64,000 nucleotides of DNA from Chalciporus piperatus (taxonomy: Eukaryota; Basidiomycota; Agaricomycetes; Boletales; Boletaceae), in contig JBBPTG010000102.1 in assembly GCA_038093975.1 (NCBI GenBank), positions 25,385-89,384 on the forward strand, written 5' to 3'. The translations under genes were made by a program, and so were the position numbers. The stretch's first letter is position 1; each line of letters starts with the position of its first letter. The notes below the pieces were generated by a model. That model ran no database searches. It saw only the letters and a program-made list of their open reading frames with translations, and was not told the DNA's origin. Of the stretch, positions 23,416 through 36,940 are shown piece after piece.

Positions 23416-25286
23416 ATGGCCTACAAAGTCGCCGGTATGTAAGACATCCGCGTGGGATCGAGGGATCTGCCATCTAACGCGTAAACCTCAGACATCTCTC
23501 TCGCTGCCTTCGGTCGTAAGGAAATCGAGATCGCTGAGGTATGGCGCAGATCGGCCTCCCGCGATAAATGCTTATTGACGTGTCTTTTTAGCATGAAATG
23601 CCAGGTCTCATGTACATGAGGTCCAAGGTAATGTTGGGCAGTTTGGACGTCGTCCAGTGTCACTTATTGGGACGTTTAGTACGGCGCTTCTAAGCCATTG
23701 ACTGGTGCCCGTATCGCTGGCTGCCTTCACATGTACAGATAACTTTGTCGCTCTGGTGCTACCTAATCACCATTTTCTTAGGACCATCCAAACTGCTGTC
23801 TTGATCGAGACCCTCACCGCCCTTGGTGCCGAGGTTACCTGGTCGTCATGCGTGTGTTTTATCAAACTCATGATGACTGTACATCGCTAAGGTTTTCTTT
23901 AGAACATCTTTTCCACCCAGGATCACGCTGCTTCTGCGTGAGTATCCATCAGAACGTTCTCTCCTACAATATCTCAATGCACATGTCCAGCATTGCTGCA
24001 ACCGGTATTCCCGTTTTCGCCTGGAAGGGTGAGACCGAGGACGAGTACCAGTGGTGCATTGAGCAGACTCTCGCTGCTTTCCCTGGAGGCAAGAGCCTGA
24101 ACATGATCTTGGATGACGGTGGTGACCTCACCACCCTCGTTCACGAGAAATACCCCCAGTACTTGAAAGGTAAGTCTTATCGTCGTTTGATAGGATCAGC
24201 GGATCCGATCATCAATTTAGACATCCGCGGTCTCTCTGAGGAGACTACCACTGGTGTTCACCACCTCTACAAGGCTTTCCGTGAGGGCAAGCTCAAGGTT
24301 CCTGCGATCAACGTCAACGATTCTGTCACCAAGTCCAAGTTCGACAACTACTATGGATGCCGCGAATCCCTTGTCGATGGTATCAAGCGTGCTACTGATG
24401 TCATGCTTGCCGGTAAGGTCGCTGTCGTAGCCGGTTTCGGTGATGTTGGCAAGGGCGTAAGTATTCCTCAACGGGCTGTTTAACCATTTCCTGACGGGGT
24501 TCGTAGTGCGCCGAGTCCCTGCGCTCTTACGGTGCTCGTGTCTTGGTCACGGAAATCGACCCCATCAACGCGCTGCAGGCTGCTATGGCTGGTTACGAGG
24601 TCACCACTATGGAGGATGCTGCTCCCCGTTCCAACGTTTTTGTGACCACCACCGGTAACCGTGACATCATCACCGCCAAGCACTTCAACGTCATGCCCGA
24701 GGACGCCATCGTCTGCAAGTGAGTGGATTTTACTAATGTGGTCTGCAGGATTCCTCACGATATCGTAGCATCGGCCACTTCGATGTTGAAATCGATGTTG
24801 CTTGGCTCAAGGCGAACGCCAAGCAGGCCGTCAACATCAAGCCCCAGGTCGACCGCTACACTATGGCTTCCGGTCGTCACATCCTCTTGCTCGCTGAGGG
24901 TCGTCTCGTCAACTTGGGGTTGGTCGTTCGTGAGCCTTGTATCGGTTGTGTGCTGATGGGTCCTTGTTAGCTGCGCTACTGGCCACCCTTCATTCGTCAT
25001 GTCTTGCTCGTTCGCAAACCAAGTTTTGGCCCAGATCGCCTTGTGGACCAACCCCGGCAAGTTCGCTGTTGGTGTGCACATGCTGCCCAAGGAACTCGAC
25101 GAGGAGGTTGCCCGTGCTCACCTCGAGCAACTGAACGTCAAGTTGACCACCCTCTCGACCGAACAATCCAAGTACCTTGACATCCCTGTCCAAGGTCCAT
25201 ACAAGGCCTCGCACTACAGGTGAGAATCTGCTTCATCATGGACTGCTTGGGTACATAAGGCTTAATACGACTTGCACAGGTACTAA
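23416..25286 (+). CDS. SAH1: S-adenosyl-L-homocysteine hydrolase
   Basis: Reversibly hydrolyses S-adenosylhomocysteine to adenosine and homocysteine, removing the inhibitor of SAM-dependent methyltransferases. Twelve exons (23416-23434, 23492-23538, 23592-23627, 23680-23732, 23782-23851, 23903-23937, 23991-24169, 24221-24456, 24507-24718, 24769-24918, 24971-25219, 25280-25286) sum to 430 codons plus stop, the normal family length. Diagnostic parts are the N-terminal [20 protein letters not shown], the substrate segment NINDS-like [13 protein letters not shown], the NAD-binding Rossmann loop [25 protein letters not shown], and the C-terminal SHYRY that closes the NAD site of the partner subunit. 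The first exon codes only six residues and the last adds only the final Arg base, Tyr and stop. The intron at 24919 has a weak donor (gttggt). Confidence 0.93.
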
Positions 25287-27007
25287 ACGCAGCATGTTTA
25301 CATTGTGGCCTCAACGTGCCCTCGCTGATATAAGAGGATCGGGACCTTCAACGTCCTTTCGGGTGGATGTTATGTATTGAAGAGTCTGAAACGCTCTTTG
25401 TGAGGCAGACGAGGAAGGCTGGTTTCCGGGTCACGTCCGGTCCGTGTCCTGCCACTTGTGCGGCGGGTACTCGTGGATGGTTGGTCGTGAACGCGTTGCA
25501 GCTATGGGCCTCAACGTGCCCCAGTATGATGTGGTAGTCTGTGCAATCGAGGATCCGTTAAGTTAACGAGTTTTGGTTACCAGTTGAACGTCTGAAGCTG
25601 CCATTTCGGATTCCTAGTTTTTTGAACACATGGAATGAAGTACACGCCCAAATGTTCAAGGCATTCACCGGGTATATGCCGGAATTTCCTGAGAGTTCCC
25701 CCACACAGTGCCAAACAAGTCCCTACAGAGCACAGGGGGCACATTTGTGTGAACGGCTGTCGATCGTCAACATGTGTACGTACAGTATCCGTTATCCGCC
25801 TGAGGTTCACCTGAGGTTACCAAAGCCACCAACAAACCACAGAGCACTGTGGTACAAAGGTTTGGTAACTACGTTTGCACGACATAGTGCCGAGGCTTGC
25901 CCAACATTGGGAGAAACACATGGGTGACCTTTGTCTTTCAGGTATCAGATGCGAAGTAATACAAATGATGATACATTATAATAACTATCATGTATCAATT
26001 GAGGAATTCTCGAGCAAAGTGATGAAGGCAATCCAAAAAATGTAGCCTTTGTTTCCTAATGATTTGAAGAATTTTGGACTTGTCGAAATTTTTGAGTTGC
26101 GCGTGTCATGTGACTTGTGCGCTGTCAACAGTTCAACTTCAGCTTCAACGTCGACATCAACTTTGAGTCTCTCGCTGCACTCATTTTCTCGCCACAACAT
26201 AGTGCTAAGCTAGTAGGTGAACAAATCTACCCCACACCTCAGGCTCTACTAACTTGTATACATTGAAACAGGCCAATGGGCACCACAAATGGGCCCAGAC
26301 CCAAACACGCAGCAAAACGACCCTGGTCCGACGATGTACGTGGCCCATGGCGCGACGTGAATGCGAGAGCCCGCAGGAGAGCCCGTGAGCGGAACAGCAT
26401 GGCACGGACGAATTCCTGTTTCTCATTGGTATATCAGATCCGAGTGTACTTAGCTACATCATAATAACATTATTTTGAGCTTATTGCTGGCATGTGTCAT
26501 CAAGGTATTGGCACTAGTGCTTGACATAGATAGATTTACCATACAGATGCCATGCTCAGCCTGACCTCAGTCCGACCTCAGAACCCAGCAACAGCTCTAC
26601 CGGCGGTCCGAGGCAAATTGTATCTATTTGTTACGGATGGCAGTACATATGCCGGAATTTCCTTACCGAACCCTGCCTTGCCCCTTCGCGAACCTAATTC
26701 ACGCTAAGCCTCAGTGGAACCCTTACAAGATTTGGCAGTGTACCGTGGGAGTCGAGGATTATTTGTCGTCCACGTAACATCACTGGCTCCAGTATGACTC
26801 GGGCCGGGAGACGTGAGACTGGGGTAGTAAGTATGTAAGTAGTCATTTAGAGTGATGTATAAGTACGGAGAGGTTCCCATTGTCGTGTTGGACCTTGTTG
26901 GACCTGGACCTGTTGGCTGACGTCCTACCGGAGAAGCGAACACACAAGAGTTCAAGGTACCAGCAAGACTAACCGACAGAGACCTCGCAGTGATCGACGC
27001 GACTTCG
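25287..27007. other. Long intergenic region, no supported gene
   Basis: About 1.7 kb. A short direct repeat (ggcctcaacgtgcc) recurs near 25,308 and 25,508. The remainder has only short frames without motifs. Confidence 0.35.
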
Positions 27008-28661
27008 ATGCATTTCCCAGATCTTCATCGCGATAGCACTGCCAGTGGTACTGGCACCGGGGGGTTTCAAGGAACGCAAGAAGGAGAGGCGTCCAACGTA
27101 TGTCTCCTTGCACCACTTGATCCGACTGCGTCTGGTGCGCATGGTGGCGAGCAGGAGAAGGAGGCGCCGTGGATTATGCGCAAGTTGGTCGGGGTGCGTG
27201 TTATATTGGGTGGTTTCCTGTGAGGTGATTGTAACGCTAACATGGATGTGTATGCACGCACTGGTAGTCGATGCCGGGTAGGATCGTGATGTCGTCGTAC
27301 GAGTCGTTGAGGGCGGCGGGTACGACGGTCGTGTGTCTCTCGCCGGTGTGTGTTTGCCTACATAGTCACGGTGTGGTGTGTGGTGCTGATAGGTATGCAG
27401 TGGGGGGACTCATCACCGTTGTTGTTGCCATGCATCCGTTTCAGGGATCTTGCCGTGCATGGTGTTGTGATGGCTACGGTACGTCCATTGTATCTGTCTT
27501 GACCGTTGCTCTGAATGTACACTACGTACAGGGCGGAGTGGCAGCGATCGCTGCACCTGTGATGGGTCCTGTATCAGAGGCACTCATGGCTGCAGTAGGG
27601 GACAGTATCATCGTAGAGATGGGAATGCACGCAGGATTCGAGGTTAGCGCGCAGGTAGCAAATGAGGTGATCGGAGACGAGGCAGTCGGCCAGGTGGTGG
27701 GTGAGTATGCGAAGACGAAGGGAAAGGTGGGTGTGAAGACGATGACGATCACGTTGAGGTATAAACATACGATGGAGGATGCGGCGTTGGGTTTCTTTAG
27801 GAGCAGTGTTCATGGGTGCGTGTGCCTATGTGCTGAGGTGCGGCTTGACTGACTGGGTGGTTGAAGAGACCCGTCGTTGTTTTCTGACGTGAAAGAGTAC
27901 TTTTCGATCGGAAAAGGGTGGTTCTCGCCCTACCTGTTTGCGAGCGGAAGGCGACCGGTTATTCCAAGGACTGTCAAACCAGACGTTGTGTTCTGCCATG
28001 GTCCGTTTCTGGGAGGTGAGTCGTGGTATTATGAAGGTGGACGTGAAATGGCTGACTGGATGGCCTGACAGGCGATTACAGGATCGGTGAGACGTTGTTG
28101 GCAGAGGCAGCGTCCGTTATTTCATTCTGCGACCCGTTACCGAGTCCACCGGGACCCATGGGTCTGTCCGTCGCGGGTCACCGCACTGGCAACACGCTCT
28201 CACTTCCGAAGCTCAGCCACGTTGCGAGGTCTCGTACACCATCGCCTGAACCCACGCTTGCGCCCCTCGTCCGAGGTGGCCCGCGTCGGTTGGTGATGGT
28301 CGTCGTGGGACTGAAACCACACCGAGGACTGTGGTCTACGAGCGCTCGACCTGGTGAGAGCGTGATACGGTATCAAATGCTGAGTGGCTGTCCGGCGGTG
28401 GTCTTGCCAGCAAAGACAGGGGCTCCGCTCCTTTCTTGGTACACGGAACGATTGGATGATCTGTGGTCACGTGGAGAAGGGAACACCGTGGCTATATTGA
28501 TGGAGTACCTGGAACTGTGCGTTGATTGGACGGTGGTCAAGAAAGGGGTGGCTGTGCAGGACGCGGTGAGACGGTTGGTTGGTGGCGCGATGGGGAGCCG
28601 GAGCGTGGGAAACGCCGTCGATCGAGATCGATCTGGAATTGCCATGTGGCGAATTCCATAG
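27008..28661 (+). CDS. Conserved basidiomycete-type hypothetical protein
   Basis: At least seven exons joined by GT-AG introns of 35-75 nt. The Met at 27008 opens MHFPDLHRDST. Exons continue with EKEAPWIMRKLVG, MPGRIVMSSYESLRAAGTT, then GGVAAIAAPVMGPVSEALMA (from ~27,535), a region with VQTMTI-like VGVKTMTITLRYKHTME, then KEYFSIGKGWFSPYLFASG (from ~27,890). The final exon begins IGETLLAEAASVISFCDPL and runs to TAG at 28661 in GIAMWRIP. The Gly/Ala-rich helical stretch around 27,540-27,660 may be membrane-associated or glycine-zipper-like. Every join keeps the frame. The pattern is familiar from agaricomycete gene sets, but I know no function. The exact 5' exon is uncertain. Confidence 0.6.
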
Positions 28662-28786
28662 AAAGAATGATTATCTAACAATGAGCTCGGCAAAGTCCGC
28701 GGCGTTTGGAAGATGGAAGTGCGGCTTGGAGAGAAGTCGAAGAAGAGCGCAGAGACGTGGAATTCGTGCAAGTCAGACATTGCCAG

Positions 28787-31700
28787 ATGGTGTCAATCAC
28801 TCGAAATCTACGAAACCCAAACGAATCTTATGCAGACAGGGCAAAGAAAGCGAGCAACCCCAACTTAAAACAGCAGAACGTGAACCAACAGCCTCTCGAT
28901 GTTCCGCCGTCCTCGAAACCTGTCCAGAACGTATGGACAGAGCGTATAAATCAGCAAAAAGCACTCGCTGCCTCTCAACCACACATGCACTCTCCACCAC
29001 AGCACATCTCTTCCTCGCCCCAACAAACCGCACTCGCTCTCCCCGACACCACAACTATAGTGATCCCACCAAGATCGCCAGTGCAGCTCTCACCGAATCT
29101 GTCCTCAGAGCTAGCCATCCTCGACCAGGAGGATGGCCACGATCCTTTCATCGTACGTGTACCCCCGCATCTCTCCCGTCGATCCTCTTCCAGCACAAAT
29201 TCACTCCTCCAAACCGACCAAAACAACACTTGGCCTCAGCTCGGCAAATCTCAGCTTCCCGTTCGAGATCATACCACCGCCTCTGACCATAAATTTATTC
29301 CCGAACATCATTCTCCTTATCTCTCCACTGCCCCCTCTAGACAGAGTACGTGCTTCTCCTCGTGTGCCTCGCCCCTTCATTCCTCACGTCCATCCAATCC
29401 CCTCTTTAGACAGCAATACATCCTTTCGGAACAATGCTTACTCCCCTTCCGGCTCCGCCCATATCTCTCGCGTACAAAGCAGAAACCATATCGAGTCCCT
29501 CTCACAACACTCCCATTCTGCCTCTCAATCCAGAACACAGTCAAGATCGGCTAGCTCAGCGTCCAGTCCACGTTTACAGTTCCGTGGTCGTACGTTACCG
29601 CATGACGACTCCTTTCCGCCAGACCAACGATTCGATAGTCGCCGCAGATCATCACATCAACGTTCAAGTCCTACCTTGCCAGAACGAGCCACGTACTCAT
29701 CAGGTCCGTTCCAAATCGAACAACTCCCACCACCCTCCGACACGCAATACTATCTACATCCTCCCCATCCATTGTTAGACATGCCTCCACGTTACGCTCA
29801 GAACTTCGTGCCGTCGTATGCTCTTCCTCCACAGTTTCCCCAATCCCACTTCCCAGGTCATGCTTCCCCTCCGTACATCCCCACTGGGCATCATTCAGGA
29901 CCAGGTACCCCACCCTACTCCCACTATCATCACCCTTACCCCGCTAACATGTACAATCATCCACCATTATTCTGGGGCGATGCTCCCCCTCTACCCCACT
30001 CACAGCAGTACTTCCCCAATCATCCTCCAGCCCCGTCTAATTTTGTCAACGCCTCCGATCCCCCCGTCATTCATAAATTAGAATTCGGCCCCCAACCATC
30101 AATATTGCCTGTTATTACGACACAATCCGGTGTTTCGAAAGACCCGGAGAATACGACCCAGAACGGTCGATTCTATAAATCGTCTAAACCCGTCGTGTTC
30201 GGAACCATCGATGTCGCGGAGTCTGAACAAGATTCGAGCTATGCAGGCAGCGACAAGAACGGGTATCATACGAATGGCATCGTAGACCGTACTGCAGAGC
30301 AGTTCTCTTCCTTCTCGGTTGGATTGAGTCCGGACGAGCCCGGTCCGTCCAGACTTGGGAGTCGAAAGTCCTCAGTTCGGTCGTTCTCGGGGATGCAGAT
30401 ATCCCCACAACTTGCGAATGTTTCGAACGAGGGTGTATCTAATTTTGGATCAGTTCAGGGTAGCGTTGTACCTCCATTGTCAGGGGAGGTCAATGGGATC
30501 AAGAAGCCGATCACGTGGGAGTTTGGAACTACCTTACGCGACAACCTCGAAGATCTGCGACCTCCTTCTCCTCCTGTGCGCCCCCCAGAGTTCGTCCCTC
30601 GCAACGGATATGTGACCCACACCCGGATCGAAGATATCGCGAACAACGAACATTTCAATTCTGCCAACTTTGAGACTTCCGCTACTGATCGCTCTTTGGA
30701 CAAGTCCGAGAGTGGCTCCTCTGGGAGCGACGTTTGGGTTGTCAAGGACTTTGGGTATGGCTTTGGTGACCTGAGTGGGTGTGGAACCGCACCGGATTTG
30801 GCTCGCTGCCAGATGCATGCGCGAGAGAGGGAACGCGCCAATGAAGGTCAGCGAGACCAAGGGTGGACACCACACCAGCATGGTTGGCGACACGAGAACG
30901 GGTTCAGCGACGCTGGCGTCGGGGAGGACACGCGGGAGTTTTGGGAGCAGCCTATGCCAGCCGATACGCCTAGGGCCAACGGGTACGCACGACCACGGCG
31001 GGGATCTTTTCCGGGATACGGGCACGACAGGGGTGGGTATGCGGGGAGGAGAGGACGAGGGTATGGTCGATATCATGGGCGTGGTAGGGGCTTCTACCAC
31101 GCGCGGCCAGCGTCGCTGTCGTATGCGGCGCCGCCGTTCGAGATGTCGACTCCTCCCCCGATGGTGGATATGGTGAATGGTTACGGTGGCCCACATGTGT
31201 CAGGGTATGGCCCTCCGAAGGTTGACGTGTATGAGGCCATGTCGCCTGCCCACACAGGATTCCCATCGACTCGTACGACCACGATGGGGGGTCTCCCTTA
31301 CGCGATGGACACGACGAGGAGTAGTCTGTTGGACCAACTGGAGTATTACTTTAGTCTGCAGAACCTGGCGCAAGACCTTTACCTCCGGCAGCGGGTGAGC
31401 ATCGTTTGTTCCTTCAGGTTGAGCTTTGTTCGCTCATCTGGTGCGTGTAGATGGACAGTGCTGGGTGGATCCCGATATCGCTCCTCAGGTCTTTCAAGCG
31501 TGTGCAGCAGCTCACGACGGGCTTGCATGCGGATCCCAGCGCACATGCAGACGCGCAAACACACATTGATCTCGTCAGGGAGGTTCTGGGCACGTCGCGT
31601 GTCGTCGAAGTGCGTGGGGATTGGGTTCGAATGGCGAACAGGGGGTGGGAGCCGTTCGTTTTGCCAGGTGCACCACGCAGCGTGGTGGGAGAAGGCGAGC

Positions 31701-31900
31701 ATGTGGGTGTGCCTGAACCTGAGGGCGCGGTGTCGAATCAGGAAGAAGCTGAGGCTGATTGCGATGGTGAGGATTGCGAGGGAGACGGGGAGTTTGACGG
31801 AGATGTGGACGTGGAGGATGATGATGAAGAGGACATCGTGTTCGTGATTGGAGAGGAAGCGGAAGGATTGTGGATGCCCGGTCCTGAGCGCAAGTCATGA
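28787..31900 (+). CDS. La-motif RNA-binding protein (LARP family)
   Basis: Exons 28787-29345, 29410-31394 and 31451-31900 join in frame. The N-terminus has SYADRAKKASNPN, followed by a long disordered Ser/Pro/His/Tyr-rich region and a Gly/Arg/Tyr-rich RGG-like stretch (GYAGRRGRGYGRYHGRGRG) near 31,050. The La motif begins LLDQLEYYFSLQNLAQDLYL, is cut by the second intron exactly after RQR, and continues MDSAGWIPISLLRSFKRVQQ. It keeps the aromatic and hydrophobic residues that bind RNA 3' ends in LARPs. A short acidic tail follows. Fungal relatives such as Slf1/Sro9 associate with polysomes and mRNA, so a cytoplasmic translation role is likely. The frame is open upstream to 28706 without an ATG, so 28787 is the first in-frame Met. 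An extra 5' exon is possible. Confidence 0.8.
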
Positions 31901-33204
31901 TTCAACACCAACAGTCCCTCTAGTGGACCACTACCCATTACACTTCAAGGGGCTCACATCCCTTCGAAAGTTCGGTTTTTCGGCATTCGCGATCGGCATT
32001 CAATTCAAAGGATTTCTTGTATCTGGGTTGGACAGAAAGAGGCATTCGAATGGAAAACATCATCAGATGGCATCATGCATCACCACACAGCCCGCAATAA
32101 CGCGTCACTTTGTATACCCTATACTCGTGTTCTCCAGGTTTTTTCTTTTCTTTGTTTCGTTCTCATTGTCGTTTCGTTTCGTTTCTCTTCCTCTTCCTCT
32201 TCCTCTTCCTCTCACTCTCACTCTGTCTATCTGCCCTCTCTGTTTCACCGCCACGTTTTCACATGTTACACTGCGGTCTCTGAGTCTTTTTCCCAGCATG
32301 TCTCGCCACATCGTTCACGTAGTCTCTCTCGTATATATTCGTACGTGCTTACATGCTGTCATGTAACTTTGCTTTTTGGGGTCGAGGTGTGCTAACCTAC
32401 AATCGATGTTTTGCGTTTTGTGCTTGACGCGATGTTTGCGATGCAGTCTCGAAAGCCTCGTTCGAGGTGTGCCAAAGGGGACGTCAAGAGAGTACTTACA
32501 CCCTCGTGGATCTGCGTGGAATCAGCCGATGATCAAAGTTCTCCCGCGAGGTCCCCGTCACAAAAAGTCACACAGATGTCACGCGGTCCCACTTCGGTTC
32601 CCAGTGTCACGTCGATTTTTATATTTCAACGAAGACTGATGATAGATTTGGGTCTGGAACCAACAAATACATCAGACTTGCCATCAGACCCACACTTGAT
32701 CAACATCCCACCTGTGAAGTCGTTGTGCGACGAGTCTCACACAAGTGATCCGTGCGCTATTATTATTGACTGGTTGGTAAAGTGAACACGTTGTCCCCAT
32801 ACGATTCCAAATGGTTCGGCAGCTGAGTGTCTCTCTGTTTCCCTTTTCCGAGCTCTTGTACACACCCCCACCAACTTTCTGGGTCACAAATTCACAGTGC
32901 CTGACTCCGATTCCCGGGCAGTTGTTCTGATGTGAGACCCGAATTCGCGTTCTCACCACTTTCGCACTCGGTTACATCCACTGCTAGCCCAAGCCAAGCA
33001 TGTCACGAGGATTCCGTGGCGTTTTGATTTCCCCCATTCGGACCAAATTCGGAACAGACACTTCACGGAGTTACTTAGGTGGACCTGAGTGTTTTCCACC
33101 CCTTCGGATCCTGGGACGCTTGCGTACTTAAGGTAGGCTAGAAGGCACCCAAGTGGTTGGCTACTAGTTACACCCCATATCACTTCCGTGAACTCGTTGC
33201 GAGA
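31901..33204. other. Intergenic with pyrimidine-rich microsatellite
   Basis: About 1.3 kb between the LARP gene and the MFS gene. It holds a CTTCCT-type pyrimidine run and otherwise only short unsupported frames. Confidence 0.4.
32171..32222 (+). repeat. Pyrimidine-rich microsatellite (CTTCCT)n and (CACTCT)n
   Basis: A gtttc-rich lead-in is followed by repeated ctcttc units and then cactct units in the 3' flank of the LARP gene. Confidence 0.8.
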
Positions 33205-35952
33205 ATGACCCCGGTCCACACGAATGGTGATGGCGATGGTCCCGCAAACGAGAAGATGGTACAAATCGTGGATGATGAAAGCTCGCTGAAAAAGGCTGAG
33301 GTGTTCGAAATCGAAGATGTCGACCTGACCTCGTATTATGAAGAGGCTGCTGGTCGACTTGTGGTCGATCCCCAGTACGTTCGCTCCTTACGTCTACACA
33401 CCGTACCGTTCTGGTTCATGTTCGGTCTCATACAGACAGGCAAAAGTCGAGTTTGGTGAAGCGGCAGCAGCGCGACTTAAACTTTCCGAGGATGGCTCAA
33501 AGGTACTCTGGCCCCAGCCGAGTGATGACCCAAACGATCCTCAAAACGTGAGTGGTCATGTGGAGCATCGAGGAGCTGGACGCTGATTGGTCGTTTCGAA
33601 TATGTGCGCAGTGGAGCAATAGGCGCAAAACACTGCATCTCGTGATCATCACCCTGGCTGCGTGCATTCCTGACTTTGATTCGGCAATTGGTGGGTGCTA
33701 CGCACGCTCCTGTTGCGCCCATAATGCTCATTAATGGCCTCGGACGCGTGAATAGGAATTGCGGCACTCTTCGGTTTGGCGAACCAGTACAATACAACGA
33801 CGGGTGTTATCAATAACTTGACATCCAAGTAAGCGCACAAGATTCACTCCGCACCTTCGATAATAATGGTTCGCTGACGTCGACAACTCTTTGTAGCTGG
33901 AGTATCTTTCTCTTGGGTAATTTCTATTTTCCATGAAACTCGAGAAATTGTGTTCTGACGCAGTAATTTACCTCAAGGATGGGGAGGCATATTTTGGGTG
34001 ATGATGATGAGACGCTTTGGACGATTGCCCGTGCTCTTCTGGACACAAGTGTTGGCCCTCGGATTCTTAATCGGCGCGACGGTCGCTCCGAATTTGCCTA
34101 CTTTTGCTGGTATGATCATTTCTCGTTCTTTGGTCGCCATATGCACTGACGACTTGGGGTTAGCGATGCGTTGTCTCACAGCATTTTTCGGGTACGGTAT
34201 CTCCTCACTTTTGGGGGCTCGCGCGCTGAACAGGATTCCAGGACGTGTCCCCAGGTCACTGTATGCATTTCAACAAGCTACCGCTTTCTCGAGCTCACTG
34301 TGTGACACGGTTACTTTGCTTTCACCAGGGTCTGTTTGTAGTCACAGACATCTTCCCGTTCCACCTTCACGCGCGGAAGCTTAACATATGGACGTGTGGA
34401 TTCCTCATGTACGTTCTCGTGCTCCTTAGTGAGGGGTAGCGTACTGAGTTTGGTCGTAGTTCGCCCTTCATATCGCCCTTCTTGTTTGGCTTCCTCATTG
34501 CACGGGCAAAGTGAGTTCCCTTATTATCATATGAGATGGAGTGCAACACCTAAACAATCCCTAGCTGGAGATGGAGTTACGGGATAGGCTGTATCTACAG
34601 TGCTATTGTCCTCGTCCTCATCATGTTTTTCTTAGAGGAAACGTGAGTCATATTTTCGAAGTTTATCTGCGAGGTGCTTATTGTATTTTACCTCTCGTGT
34701 AGGATGTACGACAGAGGAAAGAATCGTCCTCTTCTTCCCCAAACATCGGGGTTCCGCTATCGGTTTGAAACCCTTATTGGCGTGACGGGATACAAGCTCG
34801 CCAAGTACAGGGCGTCGTGGTTTGAGGTATCAACCGCCTGCTTGAATGTGGTGTGGCGACCCCAGTTTGTCTTCTTGATCATCTTCGAGGTAAGACGATG
34901 TTCATTGTGCAGTCCACGTTTCTAAGACCCTTGTCATTTTAGGCCGCCGTCTTTGGTTTCAGCGTTGGATTAAACGTGAGCCCCCGATTTCAATGGGCAC
35001 AGATGGTAGGAGTCTGAACGTATCTGTAGGTCACCAATGTTGTGTTCCTCGGTACGCCTGCACCTGTTGGCTTTGGGTACAGCGAGGATATCGTTTCCGG
35101 TGCCTATGCCACTCCGATGGTCAGTGATGAGTTGAACTCGATCAGAATGTGATCTTGGCGGTGAACTAACATCAAGAATTTAGATTGCGGTTCTCATAGG
35201 CGAAGTAATTGGTCGATATGTAAACGACTGGATCATGAACATGAATATCCGGAGGAACCACGGTATCTTCGAGGCTGAGAGCCGGCTGTGGTACGTACAG
35301 CCCGTAGGTCATCAATCCTGGCTCATGACCGGACCCTAGGGTGTGCTACCTTGCGATGCCGCTATACATGTGCGGCTTATTGGTGCTTGGCGCGGGAGTC
35401 CAGCACTTGAATATGGCAGCCATGATCATGGGGTGGGGAATTGCAGAAGTTGCGACAATGATCAACACCGTGGCCATTTGTAAGTGTCCGTCCACCATCT
35501 CAATGGGACTGGCGTTGAACTTGTTGGAAAGATGCATATAGCAATGACTGTTTCCCGAAGCGACAGGTAGGCCACTGCCGATGCTCACGATGCACGTCGT
35601 TTTCTGACTCGTTCACTCATCAGGGAGAGATCAGCGCGTTAATCAACCTTGCGCGGACGCTTGGCGGTTTCGGTGTGGCGTTCTTCCAAGTTCCCTGGGC
35701 AGCGAAATCGGGCGGGATGCAGGTCTTTGGTGTGGAAGCTGCGTGCGTACCACTTTTATCTGCCTTACCTCTCCTTCATGTTCCGACTCATAAATGGGCA
35801 ACATGCAGGGTCACGATCGGATTATTCTTAATAGCTGTACCGTTGGTACAGTGGAAGGGATCTTACTTCCGAGTGAGTGCTGCAGTCTCCTCTTATCTGA
35901 GCAAGGTTAGGGTGCTAATGAGATATATCTACAGCAACGATTCGCTCTTTGA
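33205..35952 (+). CDS. Major facilitator superfamily transporter
   Basis: Multi-exon gene starting MTPVHTNG at 33205. The cytosolic N-tail contains KVLWPQPSDDPNDPQNW, the usual lead-in of this fungal MFS group (DPxNPxNW). Membrane segments follow: LHLVIITLAACIPDFDSAI, LPTFAGMIIS neighbours, GLFVVTDIFPFHLHARKLNI, the paired loop EETMYDRGKN, FVFLIIFEAAVFGFSVGLN, CYLAMPLYMCGLLVLGAG and a final helix ending VPLVQWKGSYFRQRFAL. A 13-nt microexon (34242-34254) is needed to join AFFG to GLFVVTD. Introns are 45-75 nt. The last exon supplies only QRFAL and the stop. The protein is about 500 residues with 12 expected helices. The substrate is unknown, and the layout matches uncharacterised general-substrate MFS of agaricomycetes. 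Confidence 0.78.
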
Positions 35953-36940
35953 TTGCTTTACAGTAAATTTATTTATGGAGACTCATACCAGTGCTTTGCA
36001 GCCTCTTTCGCTCCTTTTTCGCTCCGATGCAAGTAATAAAAATCGTATATTCTGGGACACCTTTGTAGTACGTTAACAAGGTATTAGCTTCAAAAATTTC
36101 AATGGGGTCAACGGTCACGGTGCCGAGTTTTTGGAAAATGGATAGCATCCGCAAGGCCCAATTTGTGAACGTGATTTGAATCTTGCACTGTGGATGCTCG
36201 ACAGTGGCAGGACAGAGTCACGCGCATGCCTGAAGCAAATCCTTCAGGTAAGCAAGGTTTACTCCAAGTTTACTCCGAGGGAGCCTCGTAACGAGCCTCA
36301 CTGGCTTGGCTGAAGCAGCAAAATCTTGGACGTTCTGTGACTCAACTTTTCAGCAGGTTCTTCGCTGCTTGAAGGTGGATCAATGGCTCTGATGATCAGC
36401 AGGGGGCCAGTGCCGGCACTGGCCCAAGGGAAGCCACATCACATTCGTGTGATGTTGCGTGTGGTCTCGACTTGCTCTCGAAAGCTATGAACTGATGCAA
36501 AGTTTTGCACATCAACCTCGGTCAGCCTGACACGGTGAGTACAACACTGATTTTGTAGAGACTTCTTCACCCTCAGACATACGTACATATATCGAAGGTC
36601 AGTAGACTGCACCGGCACCGGACCTCGCAGCCTCGGAGAGGATACCCTCTTACGCGACGGTCATCATTCGGAGAAAACGCCTGAGAACGATAACAGTCCA
36701 CATGTTCATGATAATCCTCCCACCACTCGACCACCTTTCAAGTCACCTGGCTCTTTGGATGGTCATTCTCCGATGCAGGGAAGCGCGGCGACTCGGTCGG
36801 AGGAATTCTGAGGGTCAAATTCCACGTCAATGAGCACTCACAAGGTCACCGAGAAGGCTCCATGACCACCGAATGACCACCGTTATGTTGTCGATATAAA
36901 GAGGAGCGGGTTCCGAGGCAAACACCGGATTGTAACCCTG
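35953..36940. other. Intergenic
   Basis: About 990 bp holding the MFS 3' flank and the upstream region of the GH28-like gene. Apart from the TATA-like box at 36894 I see nothing clear. Confidence 0.35.
36894..36901 (+). promoter_or_regulatory. TATA-like box of the GH28-like gene
   Basis: atataaag lies 40 bp before the ATG at 36941, a plausible core-promoter position for a secreted-enzyme gene with a short leader. Confidence 0.45.
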
